This document shows positions 33,322-45,710 of a stretch of 64,000 nucleotides of DNA, piece after piece. Made by a program: the position numbers and the translations under genes. This DNA comes from Salvator merianae (Eukaryota > Chordata > Lepidosauria > Squamata > Teiidae). Numbering within the stretch: the first letter of the stretch is position 1; each line of letters opens with the position of its first letter. The notes under the pieces are model-generated. The model saw only the letters and a list, made by a program, of their open reading frames with translations, ran no database searches and had not been told where the DNA came from. The DNA lies in NCBI GenBank assembly GCA_003586115.2, contig QVOM02000025.1:49023395-49087394 (forward strand), in the 5' to 3' direction.

Positions 33322-33618
33322 TAGAGATGCACACAAACTCAACATTGAAGGTTCTGTTCAAATCAAACTGAACCTCCTTGAGTTCAGTTCATTCTAAAAC
33401 CAGTCAAACATGCTGCAATTGCACAATTCTGGGCAAAATTGTAGAAAAGTTTGAACTGAATCATTCAGTTTAATTGTGTTTAATCAAACACCCCATGGTT
33501 CAATTTGAATTGATCCAGCCCATTTGAATAATAGGGAAGTTCAGTTTGAATTGAACAGAGTCAAACTGAATAGTTTGATTGTAATGGTTCTAAAATAAAC
33601 TGATTTTGTGCATCTTTA
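33322..33618. mobile_element. hAT-like miniature element (about 0.3 kb)
   Basis: TAGAGATGCACA on the left and the complement of the right end (TAAAGATGCACA) are near-inverted repeats, similar to the termini of the hAT-type element at 6345-7311. The interior is rich in repeated TTGAACTGAA/TTCAGTTCAA words. No 8-bp duplication is visible and no coding. Confidence 0.55.
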
Positions 33619-35688
33619 CGTGATCGCACTCTACCTTTTCTGCTTTTCTGTTGCTATCTCTGTTCTGCTGCTTCTGATAATCTTAAACTAACATTTCTAT
33701 CATTAGCAGTTCCTTTACTTTCCTGTTAGATAGACATCCATCCAAGATTTAGAAACAATGGTACAAGGTAAAGGAGGATGTGTGCAAAAAATGGAAAATA
33801 TAGGGAGAAAGTATTCTGACCCAGGAGCACTCAAACAGCTAATGCAGTATAATAGTCTAGAGCAATGTGTGAACCACTTACAAGTGGTCCATGACTGAAG
33901 TGGGACACAGCAGCATTTTCATTACTAGACTCATTCCAATACCTTACAAACTATAAACACATTGTTCTAGTGGGAGGCCATGGTCTGCAGTGCAGATGAG
34001 CAGTTCCAGGGGCATTGTTGGACTGGTTTACTAACCCAGCATGGAAAGGCTCAAAGTGTCTTGTAGATTAGTTATAGCATACTTCCAGAGAGAAGCAATT
34101 TCATCCTTAAGTCCATAGGTCTCCATTTCTGTGTGTTTCAGATCTACTTTGTAATAAATCACAGACAGCATACAAATGTTCTACTGATTGATTACATGAT
34201 AATGCAACAGTAGCAGAAAATAACTTCCTCTTTGTTGTCCTTTTTGCCACAGAATAGAGACAGCTGTGTTAATCAACAGATTTCCTCCTTCTGTGGTCTA
34301 GCCATCTTCTGACCTGCTGCATTGCCTTCAGCAAAATGTGTGTGTGTGTGTGTGTGCTGGTGTGTAAACCCAATTGATGTCATGTTCTTCCTCTCCTGGG
34401 AATGTTTCCTGGTGTCTTACATTTTCTCTCCTCCATTTTCCCCAAAAGAAATAATTAGGAAGATTTGTCACACTATCCTTAGAAGTTTCTGATTCAGAGT
34501 GATCTTTAATGATTTTTTTAATGTCCTTCAAATAAACAAATGAAAATAAAACAGCAGGGGAAAAAAGGTTTAAAACCTCCCACTGTTATGTATTAAACAT
34601 AAACTTCCTAAAAGTGGACACTGAATTCTTTACTCAAAGGGCTACTAATAATATGCATATGCAGACATTTAGAGAACAACAGCTTCACCTTAAATGCATT
34701 AGGGGTTAATTAGGTTTTTAGTAAGCAGTTCTTCCATCATTTCATTTCCATGCATAACATTTACACTAGACCACTAGGGGATGGTTTGCAGCTGTAAACA
34801 TGAATCATAACAGCACCTACAATATTGGCAGCATAGATATTTAAGGTTAAGGTCAACAAAAGCTCAGGCCTTTCTTCAATGCATGTGGCTTTTGAAAGGT
34901 CTCAATTCACGGCTTAATGCAAAGTATGTTCTAGTTCTTCACTTAATTTTATCTAATTTTTTATACTTCTTTTTTTTCCACTTTCAGGTTAGAAATGTGC
35001 TAAACACTATCAACACTCAGATTTAAAAGTATCTTTCACAAGGGTTTCTTGGACAGGTTAATATTAAAGAATGCACAAAAGCAAAGAGATAAAAAGTCAG
35101 TGGTGATATTTCAAGGCAAAATATAGATTCAAATCAATAACACTTCACTTTGTTTTCTACTGATGATGTATGAAACTATGAATTATTCACACTATATAAT
35201 TTTTCATTCCCCCCAAGCATGGAATTCTTTTTTTCTTTTCTTTTCTTTTCTTTTCTTTTCTTTTCTTTTCTTTTCTTTTCTTTTCTTTTCTTTTCTTTTC
35301 TTTTTCCTTTAAGTTTACTCTTATGCACAATACTAATCAAGTCCAAAATAAACTACCTCCCCCCCCCCAGCTCACTATTTTGCCAAAGAACCAACAAAAA
35401 GTAATTTTTCACCAAGAATGAGATGGGAAAGTGCTTGACATCTTACAGAAATATATTTATAATGAACAAAGCAGCCAAACCACTATAGGGCCACAGAAGG
35501 CATAGTGAATGACACTCTAGGGCCTCTCCATCCACCCCATAAGAGCAAATAGCATCCATTTTCTCCCTCGACTGTCATTCAGACAGCAATTCAACTTCTG
35601 AACATCAGAAGAGCAAGAAAATGGTGCTTTAGGGTTTCTCCAAAAGCCTTTCTATTATGTTCCCCACTTCTTTCCACTTCCCTTTTCC
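33619..35688. other. Intergenic stretch, no gene seen apart from a pentanucleotide repeat
   Basis: Besides the TTTTC repeat at 35226-35305 and a (TG) run at 34337-34355, nothing coding is apparent. Confidence 0.45.
35226..35305. repeat. (TTTTC)n microsatellite, about 16 units
   Basis: An essentially pure pentanucleotide array; the Phe/Ser/Leu open frame over it is an artefact. Confidence 0.95.
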
Positions 35689-35689
35689 T

Positions 35690-35790
35690 CATGTGCCAAG
35701 ACATTTTATATTGTAAGCCACTGTGGGGTTTTTTCTGTCTAAAGTGTAGCATATAAACATGATGATAATGATGATAATACAATCTGCAAA
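35690..35790 (+). repeat. LINE 3'-end fragment (L2/CR1 type)
   Basis: TTGTAAGCCACTGTGGGG and AGCATATAAACATGATGATAAT are typical of the 3' UTR end of squamate L2/CR1 LINEs, followed by a short GATAAT-type tail. Only about 100 bp remain. Confidence 0.5.
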
Positions 35791-35888
35791 CAATATCATT
35801 ACTCAAATATATCTTGGTTATGCAGATATAGAAGAATATTAGTTTAATATTTTGTCATATACCTACTAATTGTATAATTCACTACTGA

Positions 35889-36121
35889 AGGTGTACTATA
35901 CTGGTTCTGTTAGTTTGCAGTTCACAGCAAACCAGCTAATTAGTGGATGTTCACATCAAACTGAATGTGTGGTTGTTTGAATTTCCCAAACTTCAATTGA
36001 ACTGAACCAGTTCCCCGCTTGAGAACAGTCTGAAATTGAATATGAACAACCATTTGTTCAATTAAATGGTTTGTTGTTGACCTGAACAAACAGGTGTACT
36101 TTTAATTCAAGAACATCTCTA
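35889..36121. repeat. hAT-like miniature element fragment
   Basis: TTGAACTGAACC-type words and a right edge complementary to TAGAGATGTTC resemble 33322-33618. Ends are decayed. Confidence 0.35.
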
Positions 36122-37592
36122 TTCAATACTGGACACACAGATTGATAGCAGGGCAGCTTCCACACAGTCTTTTTTTGGATTGTTCTAGTTTTCTCTGAAG
36201 ATACAATTATCTGTTGAATTGAATGGTCCCAAATGGTCTGTCTGCATAGACGTTTATCTTGGAGTGATCCCCTTTGGAAAAATCATGTCATGGAGTACTT
36301 CAGTGGGATACCATATTAAAATGGTTTACCAAGCTGTCACTTGCTATAGGCCATTTCAGCCAACTGTCATGCAGAAGCTGAAAGTACCTAAGAGGCTCAT
36401 AGAGCCTGGCACCATTTTAGTAGGCTCTGGAAATGACTTGGGAAATGGGTCATTTGCACCTGCCACAAAAATCACCATGGCCTGCAACTTTGGAGATTGG
36501 GGAACTTTTCTTTCTTACCTCCAAAAAAGATCAAGATGGGTTGCAGCATAGCAGATGGTTCCTGGCATAAGCCATCATGGTGTTGGCCCAGATCAAGTGA
36601 TCCAAGTCAACACTATCTTTAGCATCATGCATCAAGGTGTGTCATGTGAGGTATTCAGATGAGGTTCTTTGCCTATCCCAACTTTCGTATGAATTCCTGA
36701 AATTCCTCAGGACTGAACATTTTCAATGCCAAAATATGTACAATACCACATGAGCTATAGTCCTTTCGCAAAGATTCCATTAATTAGACATATATGACAA
36801 GTACACATTCCTGGGAGGATATCATACATCTTATTATGACTTGAACACTTGTGTAAATGATAATAATATAGTATCAATAAGCATTTTTAGTCATTTCCTT
36901 TTCAGGTGCTATAATAATTTAGTGTCTTCAATAATTCTGGTAGGTAATCCTTGAATAAGGGAAAGAGTAGTGGAAATTATTCTGTGAGTCCAAGACATCC
37001 TCTCCATCATAAACTATGTAGTCATCCAAAACCAATTACTTGAAATAATTATAAAAAGCAAGAATAAAATGGAGGACCCTAACTGAACTGTTTAAGGTTA
37101 CTAAGGCTTTATGTGTCATTATCTTTGAAAATGCATTTTTGTATTACTCCCTACAGTCTTCGCCTTGTCTTCTCTTTTGACACCACTGCTTATGGAATCT
37201 GACTTAACCATGTAACTATCAGAGAGACCCCATTCTCATTCTTGAGATTAGAGTTGTGTGGAAAATGTGACCTGTTCCACACTGAAGGAACCTCCATGAA
37301 CTGGTAAGTTGTAGGAGCTTGCTCTTGAGCCTGGGCACCAGAAATCTTGCTTCTGTAGGCACAACTTTGGGATTGGGGCATTGTTCTTGGATGCTGTCTG
37401 GGGAAAGCAAAAAGGCTCATGACTTCATGCAGAACTCTGTGTAGAGAGGAATCATCCTCATTCTGCCAAGATACCTCAAAAAAGAAACATCCAGGGATCC
37501 TTCTTCCCCCCCAGAATCTGGATGTTGAGTACATTCACTGTGTGAAAGACAACACAAAGGACACAAAGTACTATGAAGAAGGTTCCTTGATT
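36122..37592. other. Intergenic stretch, no gene seen
   Basis: 36220-36610 is GC-richer with a 110-codon frame (36219-36551) that has no recognisable domain; the stretch may be an old TIR element. The rest is AT-rich. Confidence 0.4.
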
Positions 37593-37865
37593 AGAGATAT
37601 GCACAAACTTTTTTTGTGTGCCTGGTTCAAATTGAACAAAACATGTTCTGGTTTGACTCAAATTTGAACTTTTTCTCTTTGAACAGCAGAGTGTTCAGTT
37701 CAATTCAAATACCTTCAAATACTTTTGAACACCTTCAAACTTTGATCAAATAGGGTGTATTGATTAGATTCATTAGAACATCCCTTTGGTTTGAATTCAA
37801 ACTTTGTTTTCGAACAGGCAGGATGTTTTGTTTGAATTGAAACTTTTTGAACTCGTGAAATAGAT
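37593..37865. repeat. hAT-like miniature element fragment
   Basis: The left edge (TAGAGATATGCACAAAC) is hAT-like, and the interior is rich in TTCAAATTGAAC-type words as at 33322-33618. The right end is not clear. Confidence 0.4.
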
Positions 37866-37964
37866 CCACCATGGATGAGGAGAAAGGCTTTGGTCACATC
37901 AAACCACATTTTAGTCTTTTAATTGTCAAAGAAAGAGTGTTGTCAAATCAAACCCAGCTCCTAA

Positions 37965-38105
37965 TAACTACAGGGAAAGATGCATCTGATTTTCTTGGGA
38001 AAAGACATGGAAATGGCTTTCTTCTGGGATATGCCATGGATTGAACTTGAGACCTTTTGCATGCAAAGTGGATGCTCTGTCACTGATCTATGGATACTCT
38101 CACTG
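37965..38105 (-). mobile_element. tRNA-derived SINE (tRNA-Ala-like head), minus strand
   Basis: On the minus strand TAGATCAGTGACAGAGC (box A region, 38073-38089) and GGTCTCAAGTTCAATCC (box B, 38039-38055) lie at tRNA spacing, with CTTTGCATGC between them, like the anticodon arm of tRNA-Ala(TGC). A non-tRNA body follows. The cloverleaf is degraded, so it is a SINE remnant and not a working tRNA gene. Confidence 0.75.
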
Positions 38106-38785
38106 TAAATACATCTATATGATAAATCCTTAATGTAAATGTAACTGAAACTGTAACATCTAATTCACTCCTATTTGAATCAGCATTGGAGAGCATTCTT
38201 TTATGATACAAAGAAAGCACTTCATGTAGTTTTTGATCTTACAGACTTTCATCTCATATCTGCATCATTTAAATGCAGTCAGTGTCCATCCTTTTACTCC
38301 TAATATGACAAACATTCAGTAAAACCTTTTTAAATAACTATCAGATAAAGGAATGCATTTGTGGCACATTCTAAAAGCAAAATGAAAGAGGTTGTTGAGC
38401 TGATAAAGAAGAATGTGGATCAAGGAAGAGATCTATTAAATCATCATCTTAGACAATATATTCCCCTTAAACCCTTTAAACAAACACATATTTTTTAAAA
38501 AGAGGGTTAAAGTTTGATGTGACAGGTTATCAGCCTATACAGTTTTTCAGGGTATAATTTTTATTAAAATAATTCCCTGGGTCTGGTTTAACTTTTTCAG
38601 AATCTGGCTATAAGCTACAGCAGGGAACTGTGTGTACAATGTTTTCAATTGTTTTTATTTGTTTAACTTGTGATATATTAAATTAATTCTTTTTCTATTG
38701 TGTATAGTATTTTACTTTGCTACTGCCTAGAGACTTTTTCAATTAAAATTAAGAATCCTGGAATCAGAAACTCTCAAAGGAAGTG
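38106..38785. other. Intergenic stretch, no gene seen
   Basis: AT-rich between the SINE and the CR1/L3-like LINE tail; no features recognised. Confidence 0.5.
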
Positions 38786-40941
38786 AACATAGAGAACATA
38801 AGAACATTAGAACATAAGAGGAGCCTTGCTGGACCAGGCCACAGCCCATCTAGTCCAGCATTCTGTTTCACACAGTGGCCCACCAATTGCTTCTGGGCAT
38901 TCTCAAGCAGAACAGAAAGGCAAATCCTTCACCTGCTCCTGACTCCCCGCAATTGGTTTTACTGACATCCTGCCTGTCTTTCCAACCTGCAGGCAGTACC
39001 TAGGCATCCATTCTAGTAGCCATTGATACACCTGACCTCCATGAATCTGTCCAATCCCTTCTTAAAGCTGTCCAGGCTGATGGCTGTCACCACCTCATCC
39101 AGTAATAAATTCCACGGACCAACAACCCTCTGGGTGAAAAAATACTTCCCCTTGTCAGTCCTAACTCTCCTACCCATCAGCTTCAGAGAGTGCCCCCTGG
39201 TCCTAGTGTTGTGTGTGAGAGACAAAAACTTCTCTTTATCCACCTTATCCATACCGTGCATGATTTTATATACTTCAATCAGGTCTCCTCTTAAATACCA
39301 CTTTTCAAGGCTGAAGAGGCCAGGGCGTTGCAGCCTGATTTCGTAAGGAAGGTGTTCCAGCCCCTTCATCATTCTGGTTGCCTTTTTTGCACCTTCTCCA
39401 GTTCCACAATATCCTTTCTGAGGTGAGACCTCACCATAGATTTGTAAAGAGGCACAATGACACTTGCCGACTTGTTTTCCATTCCCTTCCTTATTACCCC
39501 TAGCATTGAATTTGCTTTTTTCACTGCCGCTGCACACTGGGTTGACACCTTCATTGAGCTGTCTGCCAGAAACCCAAGATCCTTTTCCTGGTCTGTCACA
39601 GAAATTTTGGCCCCCATCAGTTTATAGATATAATTGAGGTTCTTTGTCCCGATGTGCATCACTTCGCACTTGCTAAGATTGAAATGCATTTGCCACTTCA
39701 TTGCCCACTCACCCAATGTCAAGAGATCCCTCTGGAGCTCTTCACAATCACTTTCAGTTTTTACTATCCTGAACAATTTAGTGTCATCAGCAAACTTTGT
39801 TAACTCACTAGTTACCCCTGTGTCGAGATCATTTATGAATAAATTAAAAAGCAGGGGTCCTAATACTGAACCTTGTGTGACCCCACTTTTCACCTCATTC
39901 CATTCTGAGAACAGACCATTTATTCCTACTCTCTGTTTCCTGTCCTTAAGCAGTTACCAATCCAGGACAGGACCTGTCCTCTTATTCCGTGACTGCTGAG
40001 TTTATTCAGGAGTCTTTGATGAGGGACTTTGTCAAAAGCCTTCTGAAAGTCCAGATAGACAATGTCAACTGGGTCACCTTTATCCACATGTTTATTAACA
40101 CTTCCAAAGAATCCTAACAAGTTTGTAAGGCATGATTTACCTTTGCAGAAGCCATGCTGATTTTCTTTCAGCAATGCATGCTTTTTTATGTGTTTAATAA
40201 TTTTATCCTTAATTATGGTTTCCATCACTTTACCTGGAACTGATATTAAGCTGACTGGTCTGTAATTTCCTGGATCCATTTTTGAAGATTGGTGTCACAT
40301 TTGCCACCCTCCAGTCTTCAGGCACAGATCCTGATTTTAGGGAAAGATTATATATTTTGGCTAGAAGCTCAGCAATTTGAGTTCTTTAAGAACTCTTGGA
40401 TGAATGCCATCTGGTCCTGGTGATTTGTTAGCATTTAGTTTATCAAGACATGCAAGAACCTCCTCCTTGGTTACCGCTATCTTACCTACTACTTCTGACT
40501 CTCTCCCTGAAAGGATTGATTCAGCTGCTGGCATATGCTCTCTATCCTCCTCAGTAAAAACAGAGGCAAAAAAATCATTTAGCCTTTCTTCAATCTCTGT
40601 GTCCTCTGTAATTATCCCCTCTGTTCATTATGATCTAGTGGTCCAACTGCTTTTCTGGTTGGATTCCTACTTCTGATATACTTAAAGAATTTCTTGTTAT
40701 TTCTCTTGATGTTCTTAGCAATGTGCTCCTCAAATTTCTTTTTAGCATTCCTAACTGCTACCTTGCATTTGTTCTGCCAGAATTTGTGTTTCTTCCTGTT
40801 CTCCTCATTAGGACAAACCTTCCATTTTCTGAATGCTCTTTCTTTGCTTTTAATGACTTCCCTTACTGCATTTGTAAGCCACACTGGTGTCCTCTTGGAC
40901 TTGGCAATCCTAGAGCAAAGGCCAAGATGAAATCTGTACAT
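38786..40941 (-). mobile_element. CR1/L3-like LINE, minus strand, 5'-truncated
   Basis: The 3' tail is a short run of GAACATAAGA-type units (38790-38820), followed in plus-strand order by a 3' region (GGAGCCTTGCTGGACCAGGC) common to squamate CR1/L3-type LINEs. ORF2 from the end of the endonuclease through RT to the C-terminus occupies 39013-40941. The 5' break at about 40941 removes ORF1 and most of the endonuclease. It is unrelated in tail sequence to the CR1 at 59664. Confidence 0.85.
39013..40941 (-). pseudogene. CR1/L3-like ORF2 (RT and C-terminal region), broken
   Basis: From 40941 downward there is a basic segment before RT (WLTNAVREVIKSKERAFRKW), then YRPVSLISVPGKVMETII, VDIVYLDFQKAFDKVPH, SGVTQGSVLGPLLFNLFIND and KFADDTKLF, the full order of RT motifs with the catalytic FADD box intact. 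A C-terminal CR1-type domain follows. Reading is broken into at least four frames (breaks near 40612-40280, 39926-39893 and 39369-39537), so no full protein can be made. The 5' part with endonuclease is missing. Confidence 0.85.
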
Positions 40942-42585
40942 GCAAATTTGTTAAAAAACAAACTAAGCAGAATGCCTTGTGAATACTTGAAAACAGTTCT
41001 GTAATTTTCATTTATATAATTCCAAACATTTTAGCCCACCCTTCATCTACAAATATTCAATATAATACTTTTTAAAGTCAATAAGATGATAAAAAAAAAA
41101 ATATTAAAATACAACCCTCCTACTGTAGAAAGACAACATGGATTCCTGTTAGCTGCTGTTAGTTATGATGCAAATAGAATACCAAAAAAAAAAAAAAAAT
41201 ACATTACTTTTACTTTACTTGATTTGTGGTCACAGACTCAATTAAAGTAAGGAATAAATCAAGTCATCAAAAGTTTGGGTGAAGAGGTTCAATTTTAACC
41301 AATTACTGAAAGCTGTATAACAAAGCCTGAAACAACCACAGAAAAGAACCTCTCACATGTGGTGCCACCTCTCATACCTCAAAGGTTGGTGGTGGAACCA
41401 CAACCAAGACCTTGTCATGTGATGTTAATACCCAAGCTAGTCCATATGTTAGAAGGAGGCTCTTCAGGTATCTGAGACCCAACCCTTTTGGAGATTTATA
41501 TGTAAGAGTCAACAGAATGAATTGGGCTTGCAGTGAATAGGCAACCAGTGCAGATCTTTCTAGATGGATGTAATAGATGCCCAGTCACATACTTTGTTCC
41601 TTTATCCATCTCCCAATAAAACTCATCCATCAGGGTGACCAAGTCAGTCTCAGTCCTGCCTGAAATGAGTTTGAAATGATCTAAATATTCTGTTTCCTCC
41701 AAACATGTCTGTTGCTGGGTAGGCACTACTTTCTCCAGCACCAAACCCCACGCAGAAGCGGATACAAAAGCAATGAAGGTTATCATCATCATCATCATCA
41801 CCACCACCACCTCATTATTATTTTCTTTTTCTGTACTTACATTATAGGGTACTTTCCTAACCCAGGCAGTTTCAAGTGCTGAGTATTTGTCCTATTGTTC
41901 TGAAACACAACCTGTAAATATGAGCTCACTACCACAGTTTGGGTTCTAAAGAGGAATTAAAAAAAAACCGAAATCCAGTTTAAGTGTAGTATAAAACTAT
42001 CCCATACTTTTCCACCCTTCTCCTTCCTGTTTCAATTCAAAACTGAATCATGTCCCTAAACTCATACTCTCAAATGCCATTTTTACCTTTTCCCACCTCC
42101 TCCTAGCAAAGTTTATCAGCTTAAGAAGGCAATAGCTGGCAATTAAACTTTCAGACACATTAGTAGGAGTAAAATTGGGTTGTCTGGGGACAGAGTGGAC
42201 TCCAGTGGCAATTGCTTCCAGCGTCACTCACTGAAAGGGGTAGCATATTTTTTAGAGGGGAATAAGCTTTTCTGAGGTTGCCCTTTGAATGTGGAATCAG
42301 TGTGGGGTGACATATATCAATCACATTGTCTCAATGCGACTCCAACATCAATGTTGCAGCCCAAATACACTGTATGCAGCACTATTTCTGATACTATTTC
42401 CAGTTCCCAGGTGGGACCAAGGAATTAGGCCTCTATGGACAGCCTTCTACCTACAGAAAGTTCTAGTGGCCATTAAGGGCCTTTTTAGAATCTTGGTAGT
42501 TTGTCTTTGGCTTTCCTGCCTTCACTGAGCACATTACAGCACCCCACCTACCCTGATCGAGTTTATTCATCTGCTTGGTGCCTTA
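40942..42585 (+). other. Intergenic stretch with L2-like LINE 3' fragment
   Basis: 41330-41590 carries words common in squamate L2-type LINE 3' regions (ATTGGGCTTGCAG, GGCAACCAGTGCAGAT, TTTCTAGATGGATGTAAT). A-runs lie near 41090 and 41190, and an (ATC)n/(CAC)n run at 41783-41815. No coding domain found. Confidence 0.5.
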
Positions 42586-43138
42586 GGCCATCTTCACAAG
42601 TCATACTATTCAGATTTAGGAAGGGAACTAAAGACATCCCTTCCACACCATTGCTGCAGTCTAAAGGAGGCACAACCCCTTCCTAGTACACTCCAATTGC
42701 ACAAAATGGAATGTAGACAGGAACAAACCACACTAGGTGGCTCAAAATAGCTGCCTAGTCTAATATAGTGATATACCTCATTAAAGAGGTCCACTAGCAT
42801 ACTACGTGGTGATAAACCAGACTAGGAGAGACATAGACAGCTCACCATGGTCTGGTTTACCATAGGGAACATATTTTGGTGACAAACCTTGTTGTGCTTC
42901 TGATATGGGTTCCTCAGAGCTCCATAAGCTATTAACTTTTGTTCCTGGCTGTCAGAGCCTGCCTCAAAACTGGCACAAGCTTTAGAGCTGGTGAGAAGGC
43001 TGGGCCAAAGCCATTCATTCATGGATGGCCTTGTTTTGGTCCAGATAAGGATTCATTTGCACTTGGTATGGATTCTTGAGCCCAGATGGAGTGGGAAACT
43101 CTGGTATGGACTACGCAAGACAAGTACAGAAATAGCCC
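42586..43138. mobile_element. GGCC...CACTT TIR element, diverged (about 0.55 kb)
   Basis: The left end (GGCCATCTTCACAAGTC) and the complement of the right end (GGGCTATTTCTGTACTTG) are imperfect inverted repeats. The interior includes a CACTAGG...CTAGTCTGG inverted pair as in other members. No duplication is evident; non-coding. Confidence 0.5.
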
Positions 43139-44281
43139 TATCAGTTAGACTCTTATCACAAGAAAAGCATCTTTCTCCCAATTATTTAATCATTTGCTCT
43201 TGCTATCCATGTTTATGGCAGGAGAAGGGTAGAAAAACTATAACCAACTAGCCCCAAATTCAAAAGCAAATATATTGGAGAAGCTATTTCTTGCTCTCAT
43301 CCTGGACTCTCCCAAGATTATTAGATTTCATTTGACAAGGGGAGGTGAATCCACTCTGGTGCTACTCTAAAATCATCAAATGTGTTTGCCTTCTTTAGAA
43401 AGTATCAAGCCTTGCCAAGGTTTAAGCGAAAGTTGGTGTAGCTCTGCTTATACAGTTGGTCTCCTTACCCAGGTGAATCATTGTTCCTACAGAAGAACAA
43501 ATATACCAATAATCAGAGTCAAGAAGGCTTTCAGAGCCTTGCTTTTTTTCTTTTTTAAAAAAATCTTCCCCGGTTCTCCCCCAGAATCATGGTATCAATG
43601 TTTTGATCTCCTCCTTCTCCATTTGTTAACACTTTTTAGGGGGACTTAGTGGCCATGGAATTTGTGTTATAAGGAAGAAAAATTAGCATCTTTAACTATA
43701 CCAATGTCATTTGTTCAGCTCTGTTGGCACTAGTGGAAAAGTTAGCTGAATACATTTTTTGCACGTACATCCAACTGTTTGGTGCTTTGTAGACAGCAAG
43801 TTCCCTAGATGAAGGAAAGATAAAGTGATGAAGTCTATACCTTCTATTTAGCTGTAGAGGTATACTAATGGCATCTTGTTTCAAAGGCATGTAAAGGAAG
43901 AAGTGGTTGAACAACAGGAAGTAACTATATCTACTTCTGAATTGAGATCTTCAAGATCTTTTTGCACTAAGTAAAAACATTGTATTTGCCAAGAAGCTTA
44001 ATTTGCTTTGTCAATTTTACTATATTTGTGTTGAAATGCATTGGAATTCATCTTAGAATGAAAATGTGTGTGTGATGAATGGTTGTATTTACTTATTACA
44101 ATGACTTACCTTTTTTCTTTGCCCAATTATTAATACATATTATATATAAGATAATAACCAAAATAAAACCATGAGACAAACATCTGGAGAAGTAAATCAA
44201 TAGTGAAAAGTACTAGGCAGTATCCTGGAGAGCATGACTGCAGGTAAAGGTTAGATAGGCAAACATTCCAATCAATTCTCC

Positions 44282-44361
<80 letters not shown>

Positions 44362-45213
44362 AAATAGTTCTCTCAGAAAGAGTAACTAGCAAGGCATATA
44401 CGTATACTCATAATATCCATTAAATAACCTATGATTCCTTCAATGTATGTCCTTCAAGCAAAATGATCAGAATTCAATTAGATTTACCTACAATTATACT
44501 TGTTTAAAATTTGCAGCCTAAAGTAACTCTTGGTATGACTTTGGTTTTAAAGAATCAATGGTCTAAAGAACCAATGCTGGAGATGAACAGCTGAGATTAT
44601 TTGGGAAATGGTCTAAGTCACTAATGCACACCACTATTTCTACATCCCGCCATCTATTCAGTACAACATGTTTATCTTCTGTCCTGGGGTAGCTGTAAAA
44701 TTCCAAATGTTTAATTAAATGATTCCTCAAACCAGTCATAAAAGGTTCTGCATTATATTTGCAGTTCTACTGTTTTCACCAAAAAGCTTCACTATGCTTT
44801 CAAAAGTTTAAAGAGTCCCATCTGATTCACTTCAAACTTTTCTCAAAAGGCTTTTGACTGCAAATATGTGCACATGCTTTCTCATATACAGCCCTACTAA
44901 ACTTTCTGTTGATATCCAGTATGCACAACAATTCAGCAAATATATGCAAAAGGAGGGAAAAAATCTGCCGGAAGAAACAATGGATAAAACAAACAAACAA
45001 ACATAAAAAGCAACAGCTGTACTGTAGTTAATGTTCCTTCATTATTCTCCACTGACAATAAAACAATTACCATAAAGGAATTTGATGTTTGTTCCATATT
45101 ACAAAATTTACTTTCTGAATGTGTCCAAATTATTGTCTTTTCACTTTAAGTGCACACATGTGCCTCAACTTTACTTTCTAAATGTTGACTTTAACTATCT
45201 ATCATAGCTTCTA
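43139..45213. other. Intergenic stretch, no gene seen apart from a tetranucleotide repeat
   Basis: Holds the AAAG array at 44283-44363 and a short AAAC run near 44988-45004. The 89-codon frame at 43380 has no domain. Confidence 0.5.
44283..44363. repeat. (AAAG)n microsatellite, about 20 units
   Basis: A pure GAAA/AAAG array without visible interruption. Confidence 0.95.
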
Positions 45214-45710
45214 TGTCAGACAAGACCCTGGGACTAACTCAGAATTGATAAACAAAATCCCTTATTGAAAGTACATGATCAGCATACATGGTTTCTATAA
45301 TAAACCATACTGAGCAAAGAAACATCAGGATTATATAAACTCCAGTGCTAACCCTCTCATCCAGTCAGGATTTTGCACCCATGTTTCCAATTTGATGTCT
45401 ACAACATTCTGCTGCTGCCTCACTATCCTACTCTTCCCTATCCTTGGCAGGCATCTGTCCCCCACACATCTTTATCTGCACATTCCTCTGCAATTGCTAT
45501 GTCTGGGAACTGGTGAAACTGAGCAGCATAAAAAGCCCAAGTGAGCATCATAATATTGTCCCCCTTCCAAGTTTTCCTTCCTTTCCAGCTACTCTTTGGG
45601 GTTTGGCTTAACAGGATAGGCTGTGAAAGCATCTAACCAAGTAGACAGCAGAAACATATTCAGTGTTAGCCCACAGACATCAGACTTGATGCTTGGAACA
45701 CTGCACAATG
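45214..45710 (-). mobile_element. Candidate LTR, minus strand
   Basis: The plus strand starts TGTCAGACAAGACCC. On the minus strand there is a TATATAA (about 45332-45338) followed some 70 bp later by AATAAG (about 45262), which is the order of a short R region. The block is GC-richer than its surroundings. The other end (near ...GGAACA, about 45700) is unsure and no target duplication was found. It could be a solo LTR of an old endogenous retrovirus or Gypsy element; class unknown. Confidence 0.35.

Noticed and set aside
36219..36551. 110-codon frame at 36.2 kb
   Set aside because: No recognisable domain, no splice context, and mixed short words seen in other repeats; not supported as a gene.
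37965..38105. Functional tRNA-Ala gene
   Set aside because: The arms do not pair well, the 3' half is degraded, and a non-tRNA body follows; it is a SINE head.
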